This document shows positions 17,322 through 26,940 of a stretch of 64,000 nucleotides of DNA, piece after piece; the stretch's first letter is position 1; each line of letters opens with the position of its first letter. A program made the translations under genes and the position numbers. The notes under the pieces are model-generated. The model did not search any database, was not told the origin of the DNA, and was given only the letters and a program-made list of their open reading frames with translations. Source of the DNA: an uncultured Veillonella sp. (GTDB lineage Bacteria; Bacillota; Negativicutes; Veillonellales; Veillonellaceae); NCBI RefSeq assembly GCF_934190855.1, contig NZ_CAKPTN010000001.1, positions 1-64,000 on the forward strand, read 5' to 3'.

Positions 17322-17942
17322 ATGGATCGGGAACAGATTCGTGCTATCGTACGAGAAGTGATCGAAGCCATGTTCGAATCGTCCATTCCCGTAGGTGTGA
17401 GCAATAGACATGTCCATCTATGTCAGGCGGACTGGGATGTATTATTCCCGAATCAGGCTATTACTAAGAAAAGTGACTTAAAGCAAACTGGAGAGTTTGC
17501 TTCAGAACAAACCGTTACCTTAGTGGGGCCTAAAGGGGTCATTCAAAATGTCCGCGTACTAGGCCCTCTTAGAAAACAGTCACAAGTGGAGGTATCGTTG
17601 ACCGATGCTCGTACATTAGGCATAAAGCCTCCTATTGTGCTATCTGGTCATTTAGAATCAGCCGTAGAGATTACTCTATGTACTGAAAACGGGGAGATCA
17701 CGAAACCTATTTGTATCGCTGCAAAACGACATATTCATATGTCGCCGGATGATGCAAAACGGCTTAATGTAAACGATGGCGATAGCGTTAATGTTGAACT
17801 TCAAACGCTAGAACGCACCACTGTGTTTGGTGATGTCATCGTTCGGGCCGTACCTGGTTTTGTCCTAGAACTTCACATTGATACAGATGAGGCAAATGCT
17901 GCCAATGTACAAGGTACAGTGATGGCGAGAATTGTACAGTAA
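17322..17942 (+). CDS. pduL: PduL phosphotransacylase
   Basis: Converts propionyl-CoA and phosphate to propionyl-phosphate and CoA, recycling CoA inside the shell. It has the two zinc-site signatures of the family, VSNRHVHLC near residue 28 and AAKRHIHMSPDDA near residue 139. The first 20 residues (DREQIRAIVREVIEAMFES) form an encapsulation-type helix, as in compartment-bound PduL. The following gene begins 13 bases on. Confidence 0.93.
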   Translation: MDREQIRAIVREVIEAMFESSIPVGVSNRHVHLCQADWDVLFPNQAITKKSDLKQTGEFASEQTVTLVGPKGVIQNVRVLGPLRKQSQVEVSLTDARTLGIKPPIVLSGHLESAVEITLCTENGEITKPICIAAKRHIHMSPDDAKRLNVNDGDSVNVELQTLERTTVFGDVIVRAVPGFVLELHIDTDEANAANVQGTVMARIVQ

Positions 17943-17955
17943 AGTAGGTGATATG

Positions 17956-18792
17956 ATGAAAGGTTTGAAAAAGGCAAATAATACATTGCAAGAGTTCTCT
18001 GATCTTGTAGAGTCTAAACAAGTGAGCTCTCATAATCAAAAGAATTTGCGTGTAGGCATTGACCTTGGCACATCATCTATTGTCCTATCCGTAGTAAACG
18101 ATAAAGGCAAACCTATATATGGCGCCTTTGAATACAATGAGTCTATTCGAGATGGCCTTGTAGTTGACTATGTGGGGGCTGTTACAATTACGCGAGCGTT
18201 AAAGGCTAAGGCAGAAGCAGCCTTAGGCACAGAACTTGTATATGCCGCAGCAGCTGTTCCACCTGGAACGATAGGCAAGAATAAAGATGTTGTAGGTCAC
18301 GTTCTAGAAAGCGCCGGTTTTGAAGTGACTTGTATTCTAGACGAACCTACCGCTGCTGCTAATGTGCTAGGCATTACCGATGGCGCTGTTATCGACGTCG
18401 GTGGTGGTACTACAGGCATAAGCATTTTGAAGGATGGCCGAGTTGTATATACCGTAGATGAGCCGACAGGGGGTACCCATATGAACCTTGTTATTAGCGG
18501 GGCTTATGGTATCTCTATTCCTGAGGCAGAGGCTTATAAACGGAATGAAGCAAACAAACGCGATGTATATGCAACCATACGGCCCGTAGTTGAAAAAATG
18601 GCAGCCATTTCTAAGCGCGCGTTGCAAGAGGGTGGTTATGAAAAAGGAACCCCTATAGTAGTTGTGGGCGGTGCTTCTAATTTTGAGGAGTTTACAAAGA
18701 CTTTTAGTCAATATATAGGATTACCTGTTCATAAGCCTCTATATCCTGAATTTGTAACGCCCTTAGGGATTGCCATGGGAAGTGAGCCTTAA
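17956..18792 (+). CDS. eutJ: EutJ-type actin-like chaperone
   Basis: An Hsp70/actin-fold protein of EutJ length (278 aa). It has the nucleotide-binding motif VGIDLGTSSIVLSV near residue 34, then AAAVPPGT, ILDEPTAAANVLG and VIDVGGGTTGI. EutJ is usually found in ethanolamine or mixed Pdu/Eut loci and has been proposed to act as a chaperone, but its task is unproven. ATG 17956 is 5 bases after AGGTG; ATG 17953 is too close. The last bases lie just before pduM. Confidence 0.85.
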   Translation: MKGLKKANNTLQEFSDLVESKQVSSHNQKNLRVGIDLGTSSIVLSVVNDKGKPIYGAFEYNESIRDGLVVDYVGAVTITRALKAKAEAALGTELVYAAAAVPPGTIGKNKDVVGHVLESAGFEVTCILDEPTAAANVLGITDGAVIDVGGGTTGISILKDGRVVYTVDEPTGGTHMNLVISGAYGISIPEAEAYKRNEANKRDVYATIRPVVEKMAAISKRALQEGGYEKGTPIVVVGGASNFEEFTKTFSQYIGLPVHKPLYPEFVTPLGIAMGSEP

Positions 18793-18793
18793 T

Positions 18794-19285
18794 ATGGATG
18801 CATTAGTTAAACTGGTGCTAGAACGCCTAGAAAAGCGCATGACATCCACTGCAACCTTTATGGTCACGGAGAACACTAGTTATGATGAGCATATATTGTT
18901 GCAGAATCAACTCATTTCTTTTACTGGTATAGATTATGGTCATATACGAGAGTTAATGAGCGATACATTGGTGCCTTGGATAGCCTGTTTGCACCGTGCA
19001 TTGGCCTATGACTGCGAGGTAACAATACGCCTAGCAGTTCCGGTGACCTCGTTGATGAATCCATCAGTCATTCTAGACTGGCCTATCAAATTTCTAGATA
19101 AATTTGGTCGTCCTATATATGCCAGCCATCAAGGTTGGATAACGGCCTCTTTTATAAGATCTTGTGAAAGTCAGTCTGTTATCGTCATATATAGGGGACA
19201 ACGGTTTACCATGGCTGCTCGAGATGAAATTGAGCGCTTACATATCACAATAATTGAAGGGAACGAGAAGTATGCAAGTCGGTAA
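18794..19285 (+). CDS. pduM: PduM, microcompartment assembly protein
   Basis: Starting at ATG 18794 gives 163 residues, the same length as Salmonella PduM. The N-terminus (DALVKLVLERLEKRMTSTAT) lines up with that protein, including the STAT motif, and is itself an amphipathic helix. The C-terminus (MAARDEIERLHITIIEG) also resembles it. PduM is needed for proper compartment assembly in Salmonella; its mechanism is unknown. It overlaps pduN by 14 bases. Confidence 0.88.
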   Translation: MDALVKLVLERLEKRMTSTATFMVTENTSYDEHILLQNQLISFTGIDYGHIRELMSDTLVPWIACLHRALAYDCEVTIRLAVPVTSLMNPSVILDWPIKFLDKFGRPIYASHQGWITASFIRSCESQSVIVIYRGQRFTMAARDEIERLHITIIEGNEKYASR

Positions 19286-19538
19286 AGTAGTGGGTAGTAT
19301 CGTATCTACTCAAAAGCATGAATCTCTAAAGGGAATGAAACTGATGATGGTGGACATTCTCGATGGAGAACAAGAGTTGACGGGGCGCATAGAAATCGCC
19401 GTCGATACAGTATGTGCTGGTGAAGGTGAATATGTGCTTCTAACTCGAGGCTCATCGGCACGGCATATTTTCGAAGATGATAAAGGCACCGCAGTAGATT
19501 GCGCTATTGTGGGTATTATTGATAGTTTTGAAAAATAA
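19272..19538 (+). CDS. pduN: PduN, pentameric vertex protein (EutN/CcmL family)
   Basis: A small beta-barrel protein that caps the vertices of the icosahedral shell. It begins MQVGKVVGSIVSTQKHESLKG, the family hallmark, and has the GEGEYVLLTRGSSAR segment followed by DCAIVGIIDS. ATG 19272 lies inside the end of pduM after GGGAACGAGAAG, so translation is probably coupled. Length is 88 residues, typical for the family. Confidence 0.93.
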   Translation: MQVGKVVGSIVSTQKHESLKGMKLMMVDILDGEQELTGRIEIAVDTVCAGEGEYVLLTRGSSARHIFEDDKGTAVDCAIVGIIDSFEK

Positions 19539-19634
19539 TTGTATAGGAAATAGCTGGTGCCAGAGTTAAACCTAGTTATTGTGTCACATCATGAATGTAT
19601 CCTTGATTGTGTACACCGTTAGTTGACATGGTCA

Positions 19635-19651
19635 TTGCATCAGCAATGCAA
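19635..19651 (+). other. Small hairpin between pduN and pduP
   Basis: TTGCAT and ATGCAA flank a 5-base loop in the 131-base gap before pduP. There is no T-run, so it is not a terminator. It could be a processing or stability element; the gap holds no other clear feature. Confidence 0.3.
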
Positions 19652-19669
19652 CCTATATGGAGGTTCATG

Positions 19670-21100
19670 ATGGAAAACAATACACAGTTGAAAGAAATGA
19701 TCCGCTCCATGGTTATAGATGTATTACAGGGGCAAAAGCAAGAAGCAGCCTCATCACAACCTTTTAAACAAGCGCCTAGAGGTCAAGTTGAACCAGGTGT
19801 ATTTGATACTGTTGATGAGGCTATTCGAGCAGCAAAAGCAGCGCAAGCGCGCTTTGAAGATTGCACCTTGGCAACCCGTGAAAAGGTAATAGCAGATATC
19901 CGTGCTGCTATGCGCCCACGAGTACAAGAGTTGGCTCAAAAAACTGTTGAAGAAACAGGAATGGGTCGCGTTGCAGATAAAGTATTGAAATTAAACCTTA
20001 CACTCGATAAAACACCGGGTGTAGAAGATCTCGTTACAGAGTGTGAAACTGGTGACAACGGCATGACATTATATGAATTGTCTGCCTATGGTGTCATCGG
20101 TGCTATTACACCAAGTACAAATCCAGCAGAAACGTTGATATGTAATACAATCGGTATGCTAGCAGCAGGGAATGCCGTATTCTTTAGTGTGCATCCTGGT
20201 GCTAAGCATCTAAGTCGGTTGCTAGTTAGTGAACTTAACCAAATCATCGCTAAGTCGATTGGCATTGAAAACCTAATCGTCACACTTCGTGAGCCATCTA
20301 TTGAGTCTGCTCAAGAGATGATGTTGCACCCAGATGTGAGTCTATTAGTTGTTACTGGTGGTCCTGGTGTAGTAAAACAAGCGCTTCAAAGTGGTAAAAA
20401 GGTTATTGGTGCTGGTGCTGGTAATCCACCAGCCTTTGTAGATGAAACGGCAGATATTAAAAAGGCAGCTCAAGATATCGTCCTCGGTGCTAGCCTCGAT
20501 AATAATATTCTATGTATCGCTGAAAAGAGCGTCGTTGCTATGCGCCAAATTGAGACACAACTAGTTCAAGAAATGGTGAAAGCAGGATGTGTCCTCGTTG
20601 ATAATCAACAAGATATTCAACGACTCGTAGATTTAACAGTGTTACCGAATGGGACACCAAATAAAAAGTTTGTCGGTAAGAATGCAAGCGTCATTCTTGG
20701 TGCGGCACATATCCCGTACAACGGTGATCCACGATTGATCATCATGCGTACACCAAAAGACCATCCATTTGCAGTGATTGAAATGTTAATGCCTATTCTA
20801 CCGGTTGTAACGGTAGATAGCTTTGATGAAGGTCTCGATGTATGCTTGATGTTAGAAGCGGGCTTACATCATACGGCAACCATGCATTCTTTGAATATGG
20901 AACGCCTCAATCGGATGGCCCGTAAGATGAAAACATCTATTTTTGTTAAGAATGGTCCATCCTATGCAGGGCTTGGTTTTAGTGGTGAAGGTACGACAAC
21001 CTTTACAATTGCTACACCTACTGGGGAATCTACTACATCAGCGCGCTGCTTTGCACGTCGTCGTAGATGTTGCTTAACAACAGGATTTAATATTCGATAG
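19670..21100 (+). CDS. pduP: CoA-acylating propionaldehyde dehydrogenase
   Basis: Oxidises propionaldehyde with NAD+ and CoA to propionyl-CoA inside the shell. The N-terminal helix (QLKEMIRSMVIDVLQG) is the classic PduP encapsulation peptide, followed by a flexible linker and the aldehyde dehydrogenase core from about residue 45. The catalytic Cys282 lies in NNILCIAEK. ATG 19670 is 6 bases from GGAGG; the frame is open further upstream but without a ribosome site. Length (476 aa) is slightly above Salmonella PduP. pduQ follows after 11 bases. Confidence 0.95.
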   Translation: MENNTQLKEMIRSMVIDVLQGQKQEAASSQPFKQAPRGQVEPGVFDTVDEAIRAAKAAQARFEDCTLATREKVIADIRAAMRPRVQELAQKTVEETGMGRVADKVLKLNLTLDKTPGVEDLVTECETGDNGMTLYELSAYGVIGAITPSTNPAETLICNTIGMLAAGNAVFFSVHPGAKHLSRLLVSELNQIIAKSIGIENLIVTLREPSIESAQEMMLHPDVSLLVVTGGPGVVKQALQSGKKVIGAGAGNPPAFVDETADIKKAAQDIVLGASLDNNILCIAEKSVVAMRQIETQLVQEMVKAGCVLVDNQQDIQRLVDLTVLPNGTPNKKFVGKNASVILGAAHIPYNGDPRLIIMRTPKDHPFAVIEMLMPILPVVTVDSFDEGLDVCLMLEAGLHHTATMHSLNMERLNRMARKMKTSIFVKNGPSYAGLGFSGEGTTTFTIATPTGESTTSARCFARRRRCCLTTGFNIR

Positions 21101-21111
21101 GTGGTGAGCAT

Positions 21112-22230
21112 ATGAATAAATGGACTTTTCCAACCCAAATTTATGCAGGACCAGATTCGTTGAATCGTCTTACAGAATTTAATAATGAATCCATCCTTAT
21201 CATATGTGATCCATTTTTGAAGGATTCACCAAGCCTTACCTATGTGATGGGATTAATGGACAGTAAAAATAAGGTAACCATCTATACTGATGTAGTACCT
21301 GACCCACCCATAACTCATGTAGTAAAAGGTATTGAATTTATGGAAGGTATTAAGCCCTCCGTCATCATTGCCATAGGTGGTGGCTCTTGCATTGATATGA
21401 GCAAAGGGATTGCTTATTTTGGTCGTAAATTAAAGCATATGGATATCAAATCCTTTATTGCAGTTCCTACTACTAGCGGCACAGGATCTGAAGTAACCTC
21501 TTTTGCTGTTCTTACTGATAGCGAAACACAAATTAAGTATCCTCTTGTAGATGATGCGGTATTACCTGATGAAGCTTTATTAACGCCATTATTTGTAAAA
21601 ACATCTCCACCTAATGTTACTGCTTTTAGTGGTATGGATGTACTTGTTCACGCTCTTGAAGCCTATGTGGCAACGGCGGCAAATAATTTTACTGATGCAT
21701 TGGCTCAACAGGCGATTGAGCTTGTCTTTGGGTACTTACCAAAATGTCATAAACCAACAGCTACAGAGCATGACCGCATGTCTATGCACGAAGCATCATG
21801 TCTAGCAGGGCTTTCCTTTAATCGGGCTGGCTTAGGTATTGTTCATGCTATGGCACATCAATTGGGCGGACAATTCCATGTGCCTCATGGTTTAGCAAAT
21901 AGTATGCTCTTACCATATGTAATCGGCTTTAACTGCTCCCGCAATCCGGCGGTAGCGGAGAAGTATGCCCGTTTATCTGCTAAACTTGGCTTTGCAACCC
22001 ATAATGCATCAGAGGCGGATAAATTAGCTGCTCTTATAGAGGCTATAGTTACATTGCAACATACATTAAATTGTCCAATGAATCTGACAGCCTTTGGTGT
22101 AGATAAAGCTGTATCGGAATCTAAGCTCGACCTTATGGCAGATAGAGCACTAGAAGATATGTGCTATAGATTCAATCCATATCCTGCTAACCATGATGAC
22201 TTGATTAGCTTATATAAAAAAGTGCTGTAA
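21112..22230 (+). CDS. pduQ: 1-propanol dehydrogenase, iron-type alcohol dehydrogenase
   Basis: Reduces propionaldehyde to 1-propanol and regenerates NAD+ for PduP. Iron-dependent ADH motifs are visible: IIAIGGGSCIDMSKG for NAD binding, VPTTSGTGSEVTSFAV, and the metal-binding histidines in GIVHAMAHQLGG and VPHGLANS. Length (372 aa) fits PduQ. It is the last gene of the pdu series and is followed by a terminator. Confidence 0.93.
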   Translation: MNKWTFPTQIYAGPDSLNRLTEFNNESILIICDPFLKDSPSLTYVMGLMDSKNKVTIYTDVVPDPPITHVVKGIEFMEGIKPSVIIAIGGGSCIDMSKGIAYFGRKLKHMDIKSFIAVPTTSGTGSEVTSFAVLTDSETQIKYPLVDDAVLPDEALLTPLFVKTSPPNVTAFSGMDVLVHALEAYVATAANNFTDALAQQAIELVFGYLPKCHKPTATEHDRMSMHEASCLAGLSFNRAGLGIVHAMAHQLGGQFHVPHGLANSMLLPYVIGFNCSRNPAVAEKYARLSAKLGFATHNASEADKLAALIEAIVTLQHTLNCPMNLTAFGVDKAVSESKLDLMADRALEDMCYRFNPYPANHDDLISLYKKVL

Positions 22231-22264
22231 ATCCATATAAAACCGATATTAACATAATGTTTTG

Positions 22265-22304
22265 AAAAGAGACTTTGATGATTTCATTGAAGTCTTTTTT
22301 CTTA
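22265..22304 (+). terminator. Terminator of the pdu operon
   Basis: AGACTT (22270-22275) pairs with AAGTCT (22290-22295), with TGA/TCA pairs inside, followed by TTTTTTCTTATTTTTA. It lies 35 bases after the pduQ stop. Confidence 0.7.
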
Positions 22305-22519
22305 TTTTTATATGACTGTTATCAGTTTATTTAAGTACTGTTAGATACATCTTTTTTTATAGTAAAGTGTTATAATATTCTTTACATCCTATAGGAAATA
22401 TAACATTGCAATTCAAAATTAAGTATATTCTTTATAACTCTTTGGAATATGGAAAGCTTAGATTTTAACTGCTTTTGTTGTATAATATAAGTAGGATATT
22501 TAAAAATTTAGATATTTTC

Positions 22520-22642
22520 GTGAAAGTATAATATCCTCATCTAATTTTGAGTTTTACAAGTTAGATGTTTAGTGCATCGTATACGGTATTTTATGATGTG
22601 CTACTTTCACAAAAACGAGTGTGATCGCTTAGGTGGTCATAC
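22520..22642 (+). ncRNA. Candidate structured leader RNA of the giant activase gene
   Basis: Three nested pairings suggest a three-way junction: GTGAAAGTA/TACTTTCAC (22520-22528 with 22602-22610), CATCTAA/TTAGATG (22538-22544 with 22561-22567) and AGTGCATC/GATGTGCT (22571-22578 with 22595-22602). A further 8-pair hairpin lies at 22619-22626 with 22635-22642. A TATAAT at 22481 could place the transcript start just upstream. It does not show the conserved junction bases of purine riboswitches. The rest of the ~435-base gap shows nothing else. Confidence 0.45.
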
Positions 22643-22665
22643 GGTTGTTAAAAAGAGAGGTATTT

Positions 22666-25600
22666 ATGCAGCACATGCTACGCATGGGTATTGACGTGGG
22701 GTCTACAACGGTTAAAGTTGTACTATTGGACGAACACGATAATTATTTGTATAAGAAATACGTACGCCATTATGCGAACATTTTGGACACAGTATATACC
22801 TTGCTCCAAGAGGCTCAAGCGGGCCATGAAGATGATCTAGTTCATGTATGTATCACTGGTTCTGGTGGTATGGCGATGGCTGAAAAGGTGCGCATTCCAT
22901 TCGTACAAGAGGTTATTGCTGAAACGCGAGCTGTAAAAGCACTCTATCCAGAAACAGACGTTATCATCGAACTAGGTGGTGAGGATGCGAAGGTTACTTA
23001 CTTGGGTCAAACTGCAGAACACCGTATGAATGGTTCCTGTGCTGGTGGTACAGGCGCTTTCATCGACCAAATGGCGACCTTGTTGCAAACTGATGCATCT
23101 GGTCTTAACCAATTGGCTATGAATTCTGATACAATTTATCCGATTGCGGCACGTTGTGGCGTGTTTGCAAAAACCGACGTTCAAGCCTTGTTAAATCAAG
23201 GTGCATCCCATGAAAACATTGCTAAATCCGTATTCCAAGCTATCGTAAACCAAACGATTGCAGGCCTCGCATGCGGCCATAAAATCGAAGGTAATGTGGC
23301 ATTCCTTGGCGGCCCGTTGACATTCTTGTCCGAATTACGCCAATGCTTCTGTGACACATTAGAGCTGGAAGAGTCTCAACGCATTATCCCTGAGAATGGT
23401 GAATTATTCATCGCTTTAGGGGCGGCATTGATGAAAGATGAATGCCGTGAGATTACGGTTGGTCAATTGACAAAGGAAATCGGTGCTCTTATCGGTATTC
23501 CTATGGAAGCTACAGACCGTGTAGATCCGCTATTTAAAAATGAACAAGAATTAGAAGAATTCCGAGCTCGTCATGCTAAGGCGGTAACGCCAAAGGCAAA
23601 CATCGAAGATGCTCAAGGTCCTTGCTACCTTGGTATTGATGCTGGTTCTACTACGTTAAAAGTAGTGCTCATCAACAGCAATAAGGAAATTATCTTCTCT
23701 CACTATGGTCCTAACCATGGTAAACCATTAGAAAAATCTCGTGAAATTATCGAGCAAATTTACACATTATTGCCTAAAGGTGCGTATATTGCGCACTCTG
23801 GCGTAACTGGCTACGGCGAAGCCTTTCTTAAACGTGCCCTCGGCATCGATATCGGTGAGGTAGAAACGATGGCTCACTATCGTGCGGCTCGCTACTTCTG
23901 CCCTGATGTATCCTTTATCTTGGACATCGGCGGTCAAGATATGAAATGCTGTAAGGTTCGCGATGGCTACATCGAAGATATCGTATTGAATGAAGCGTGC
24001 TCCTCTGGTTGCGGTTCTTTCATCGATACATTCGCATCTGGCTTACGCATTCCTATCGACCAATTTGCGAAGGAAGGTTTGTTGGCAACCTTGCCAATCG
24101 ACTTAGGCTCTCGTTGTACTGTATTTATGAACTCTAAGGTTAAGCAGGCTCAAAAAGAAGGTGCTACGGTACAAGATATCGCAGCAGGTCTTGCTTATTC
24201 TGTCATCAAAAATGCCCTTTACAAGGTTCTTAAGGTAAAAGATCCTAAAGAATTGGGCGATCATATCGTTGTACAAGGCGGTACGTTCTATAATGAATCT
24301 GTATTGCGCGCCTTCGAGAAATTGATGGGTGTAGAAGTAATTCGTCCTGACGTATCTGGCTTGATGGGTGCATACGGTATGGCTCTTCTTGCTGCCGAAA
24401 CAGCTGAAGAGTTGCAAAAAGGTAATAGTACATTGCTAGATAGTGAAGGTCTTAACTCTTTACAAGTATCTACGACAATGCGCAATTGCGGCCTTTGCTC
24501 CAATAACTGTATGCTTACAATCAATGCATTCTCCGATGGTCGTACCTATGTAACGGGCAATCGTTGTGACCGCGGTGCAGGTGGTATGATTCAAGAGGAG
24601 CGCAAAGCAGTTCCTAACTTAGTAGATGTAAAATTACGTCGCTACTTCGACTATTACTTAAAGAAAAATATTCCAGAGTTTGAAGGTAAAATGCGCGTAG
24701 GTATTCCTCGCGTCCTCAACATGTACGAGGATTTCCCGTTCTGGTTCACATTCTTCAATACCTTGGGCTATGAAGTAATCCTTTCTGATTACACTACAAA
24801 GGACCAATACAATAAGGCTATCGATACGATCCCATCCGATACGGCTTGCTATCCAGCAAAGGCTGTACATGGTCATATTCGCGACTTGGCGAATGCACAG
24901 GTAGACTTTGTTTGGTACCCTTGTGTGCAACATGGTCCTAAGGAATTTAGCCGTGACAACAACTACCATTGCCCAATGGTTATTTCCTATCCAGAATTAA
25001 TTAAAAACAACATGCAAGACGTACTAGGGGATACTCCATTCCATGCGCCGTTCTTGCCGTTGGCTGATAAAAAATCTCTTGTTCCGGCCCTTGTGAAAGC
25101 ATTGGACTTCTTGGATCTCAAGAAGAAAGAGATTGCTAAGGCTGTAGACCTCGCTTGGGAAGAGCAAGAAAACTGTAAAGCTTCTTACCGTGAAACGACG
25201 AAGAAAACTGTATCTCGCCTTGTGGCAGAACAAATTCCGACTATCGTTTTAGCTGGTCGTCCATATCATTTAGACTCTGGTATCAACCACGGTATTCCTG
25301 AGCTCATTACTTCACTTGGAATGGCTGTTCTTACTGAAGATGGTGTAGCACCTCTCGGTAACGATATCAAACACTTGCGCGTTGTAGACCAATGGTCCTA
25401 CCATAGCCGTCTATACCGTGCTGCTGAATTCGTAAGTAGAACAGAAGGCTTCCAAATTGTAGAGCTTAACTCCTTCGGTTGTGGTCTCGACTCTATCGTT
25501 GCGGATCAGGTAAAAGATATACTTTCAGCAAATCATAAAATCCATACCTTACTCAAAATTGACGAAGGTACAAACCTTGGGGCCGTTACGATTCGTCTGC

Positions 25601-26922
25601 GCTCCTTACAATCTGTAATGGAACGTAGCTTGCGTCGTCATAATAACCCAGAGGCACCGGAAGAAGTGGTAGTGGAACAATTACCAACGTACGATTACAA
25701 TCGTGTGGTGTTCACTGAGGAAATGCGTAAGACTTATAAAATCTTGGTGCCCCAAATGTCACCATTGCATTTTAGCCTCTTAGAGCCGGTCCTCAAAAAC
25801 GAAGGCTATGACTTTGAAATGTTGCCAGCGCCTACCCGTGACGATATCGAAGTGGGCCTAAAATACATCAATAATGATGCATGTTACCCAGCTATTATCG
25901 TTGTAGGTCAGCTCATGGCGGCCTTGCTATCTGGTAAATACGACGTAGAAAAAACGGCTGTTATCATCTCTCAAACGGGTGGTGGCTGTCGTGCGACGAA
26001 CTATATCGGTTACTTGCGAAAAGCATTGATTGATGCTGGTATGAAACAAGTACCAATCCTATCCCTCAATGCAAGTGATATGGAACGTCAACCAGGCTTT
26101 AAATTGACTAAAGGCTTCTTGCATCGCATGATTCAAGCCGTTGTATACGGTGATGCTATTATGCAATGCGTATTGGCGACACGGCCATACGAAAAGAACC
26201 CTGGCTCTACCGATGCATTATGTGATTACTGGCTTAAAAAGCTTCGTGAAAACATTACATCTGCAAGTCTTCGCCAGTACAACAAGTACATCAAAGAAAT
26301 TATCCATGACTTTGATAACTTGCCAGTCAATAAAGACGTACAAAAACCTCGCGTTGGTGTAGTAGGGGAAATTTACGTTAAATTCCATCCTAGTGCGAAC
26401 AACCATATCAATGAACTCATTGAAAAAGAAGGGGGCGAAGTCGTTACATCTGGCTTATTAGACTTCTTCTTGTACTGTGCAATGGACAGCACATACCGTG
26501 CGAAACACCTTGATGGTACATGGCTATCTGGCTTCTTTGGTACACTGGCTCGTGAAGCCCTTGAACTATACCGCTTGCCATACGCTAAAGCAGTAGCGGC
26601 GTCTAAAAACTTTGACCCACTACAACGTATGACAGAAGTGGCAAAAGAAGCAGCTCAATTTATCGGCCTTGGTAACCAATGCGGTGAAGGCTGGTTCCTC
26701 ACAGGTGATATGATTGACCTCATCGAAAAAGGGGCCAAACAAATCGTATGCTTGCAACCATTCGGCTGCTTGCCAAACCACGTAACAGGTAAAGGTATGG
26801 TTAAAACCCTATCTGCGGCTTATCCAGACGTGCGCATTGCTGCCATCGACTACGATCCAGGATCCAGTGCGGTAAACCAAGCAAATAGATTGAAACTACT
26901 ACTATCGACAATGTTTGAATAA
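22666..26922 (+). CDS. Giant 2-hydroxyacyl-CoA dehydratase activase-related protein
   Basis: Contains two BadF/BcrA/HgdC-type ATPase domains in tandem (starting MGIDVGSTTVKVV near residue 6 and GIDAGSTTLKVV near 323). Each has the cysteines that in HgdC hold the inter-subunit [4Fe-4S] cluster (SCAGGTGAF with RCGVFAKT, and ACSSGCGSF with RCTVFMNS). A cysteine motif NCGLCSNNC follows near residue 607, then a DUF2229-like region (about 675-900), and from about residue 1025 a domain resembling the dehydratase D component. Such ~1400-residue proteins are widespread in anaerobic Firmicutes, but their reaction is unproven. ATG 22666 follows AGAGAGG. No separate dehydratase subunits are adjacent. Confidence 0.87.
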   Translation: MQHMLRMGIDVGSTTVKVVLLDEHDNYLYKKYVRHYANILDTVYTLLQEAQAGHEDDLVHVCITGSGGMAMAEKVRIPFVQEVIAETRAVKALYPETDVIIELGGEDAKVTYLGQTAEHRMNGSCAGGTGAFIDQMATLLQTDASGLNQLAMNSDTIYPIAARCGVFAKTDVQALLNQGASHENIAKSVFQAIVNQTIAGLACGHKIEGNVAFLGGPLTFLSELRQCFCDTLELEESQRIIPENGELFIALGAALMKDECREITVGQLTKEIGALIGIPMEATDRVDPLFKNEQELEEFRARHAKAVTPKANIEDAQGPCYLGIDAGSTTLKVVLINSNKEIIFSHYGPNHGKPLEKSREIIEQIYTLLPKGAYIAHSGVTGYGEAFLKRALGIDIGEVETMAHYRAARYFCPDVSFILDIGGQDMKCCKVRDGYIEDIVLNEACSSGCGSFIDTFASGLRIPIDQFAKEGLLATLPIDLGSRCTVFMNSKVKQAQKEGATVQDIAAGLAYSVIKNALYKVLKVKDPKELGDHIVVQGGTFYNESVLRAFEKLMGVEVIRPDVSGLMGAYGMALLAAETAEELQKGNSTLLDSEGLNSLQVSTTMRNCGLCSNNCMLTINAFSDGRTYVTGNRCDRGAGGMIQEERKAVPNLVDVKLRRYFDYYLKKNIPEFEGKMRVGIPRVLNMYEDFPFWFTFFNTLGYEVILSDYTTKDQYNKAIDTIPSDTACYPAKAVHGHIRDLANAQVDFVWYPCVQHGPKEFSRDNNYHCPMVISYPELIKNNMQDVLGDTPFHAPFLPLADKKSLVPALVKALDFLDLKKKEIAKAVDLAWEEQENCKASYRETTKKTVSRLVAEQIPTIVLAGRPYHLDSGINHGIPELITSLGMAVLTEDGVAPLGNDIKHLRVVDQWSYHSRLYRAAEFVSRTEGFQIVELNSFGCGLDSIVADQVKDILSANHKIHTLLKIDEGTNLGAVTIRLRSLQSVMERSLRRHNNPEAPEEVVVEQLPTYDYNRVVFTEEMRKTYKILVPQMSPLHFSLLEPVLKNEGYDFEMLPAPTRDDIEVGLKYINNDACYPAIIVVGQLMAALLSGKYDVEKTAVIISQTGGGCRATNYIGYLRKALIDAGMKQVPILSLNASDMERQPGFKLTKGFLHRMIQAVVYGDAIMQCVLATRPYEKNPGSTDALCDYWLKKLRENITSASLRQYNKYIKEIIHDFDNLPVNKDVQKPRVGVVGEIYVKFHPSANNHINELIEKEGGEVVTSGLLDFFLYCAMDSTYRAKHLDGTWLSGFFGTLAREALELYRLPYAKAVAASKNFDPLQRMTEVAKEAAQFIGLGNQCGEGWFLTGDMIDLIEKGAKQIVCLQPFGCLPNHVTGKGMVKTLSAAYPDVRIAAIDYDPGSSAVNQANRLKLLLSTMFE

Positions 26923-26940
26923 GAGCTCTGTTATATTTTC

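Noticed and set aside
22520-22610. Purine riboswitch
   Set aside because: P1 followed by TATAATATC looks similar to the first junction of purine aptamers, but the second junction (TTTCTAC-type) and both kissing-loop sequences are missing.
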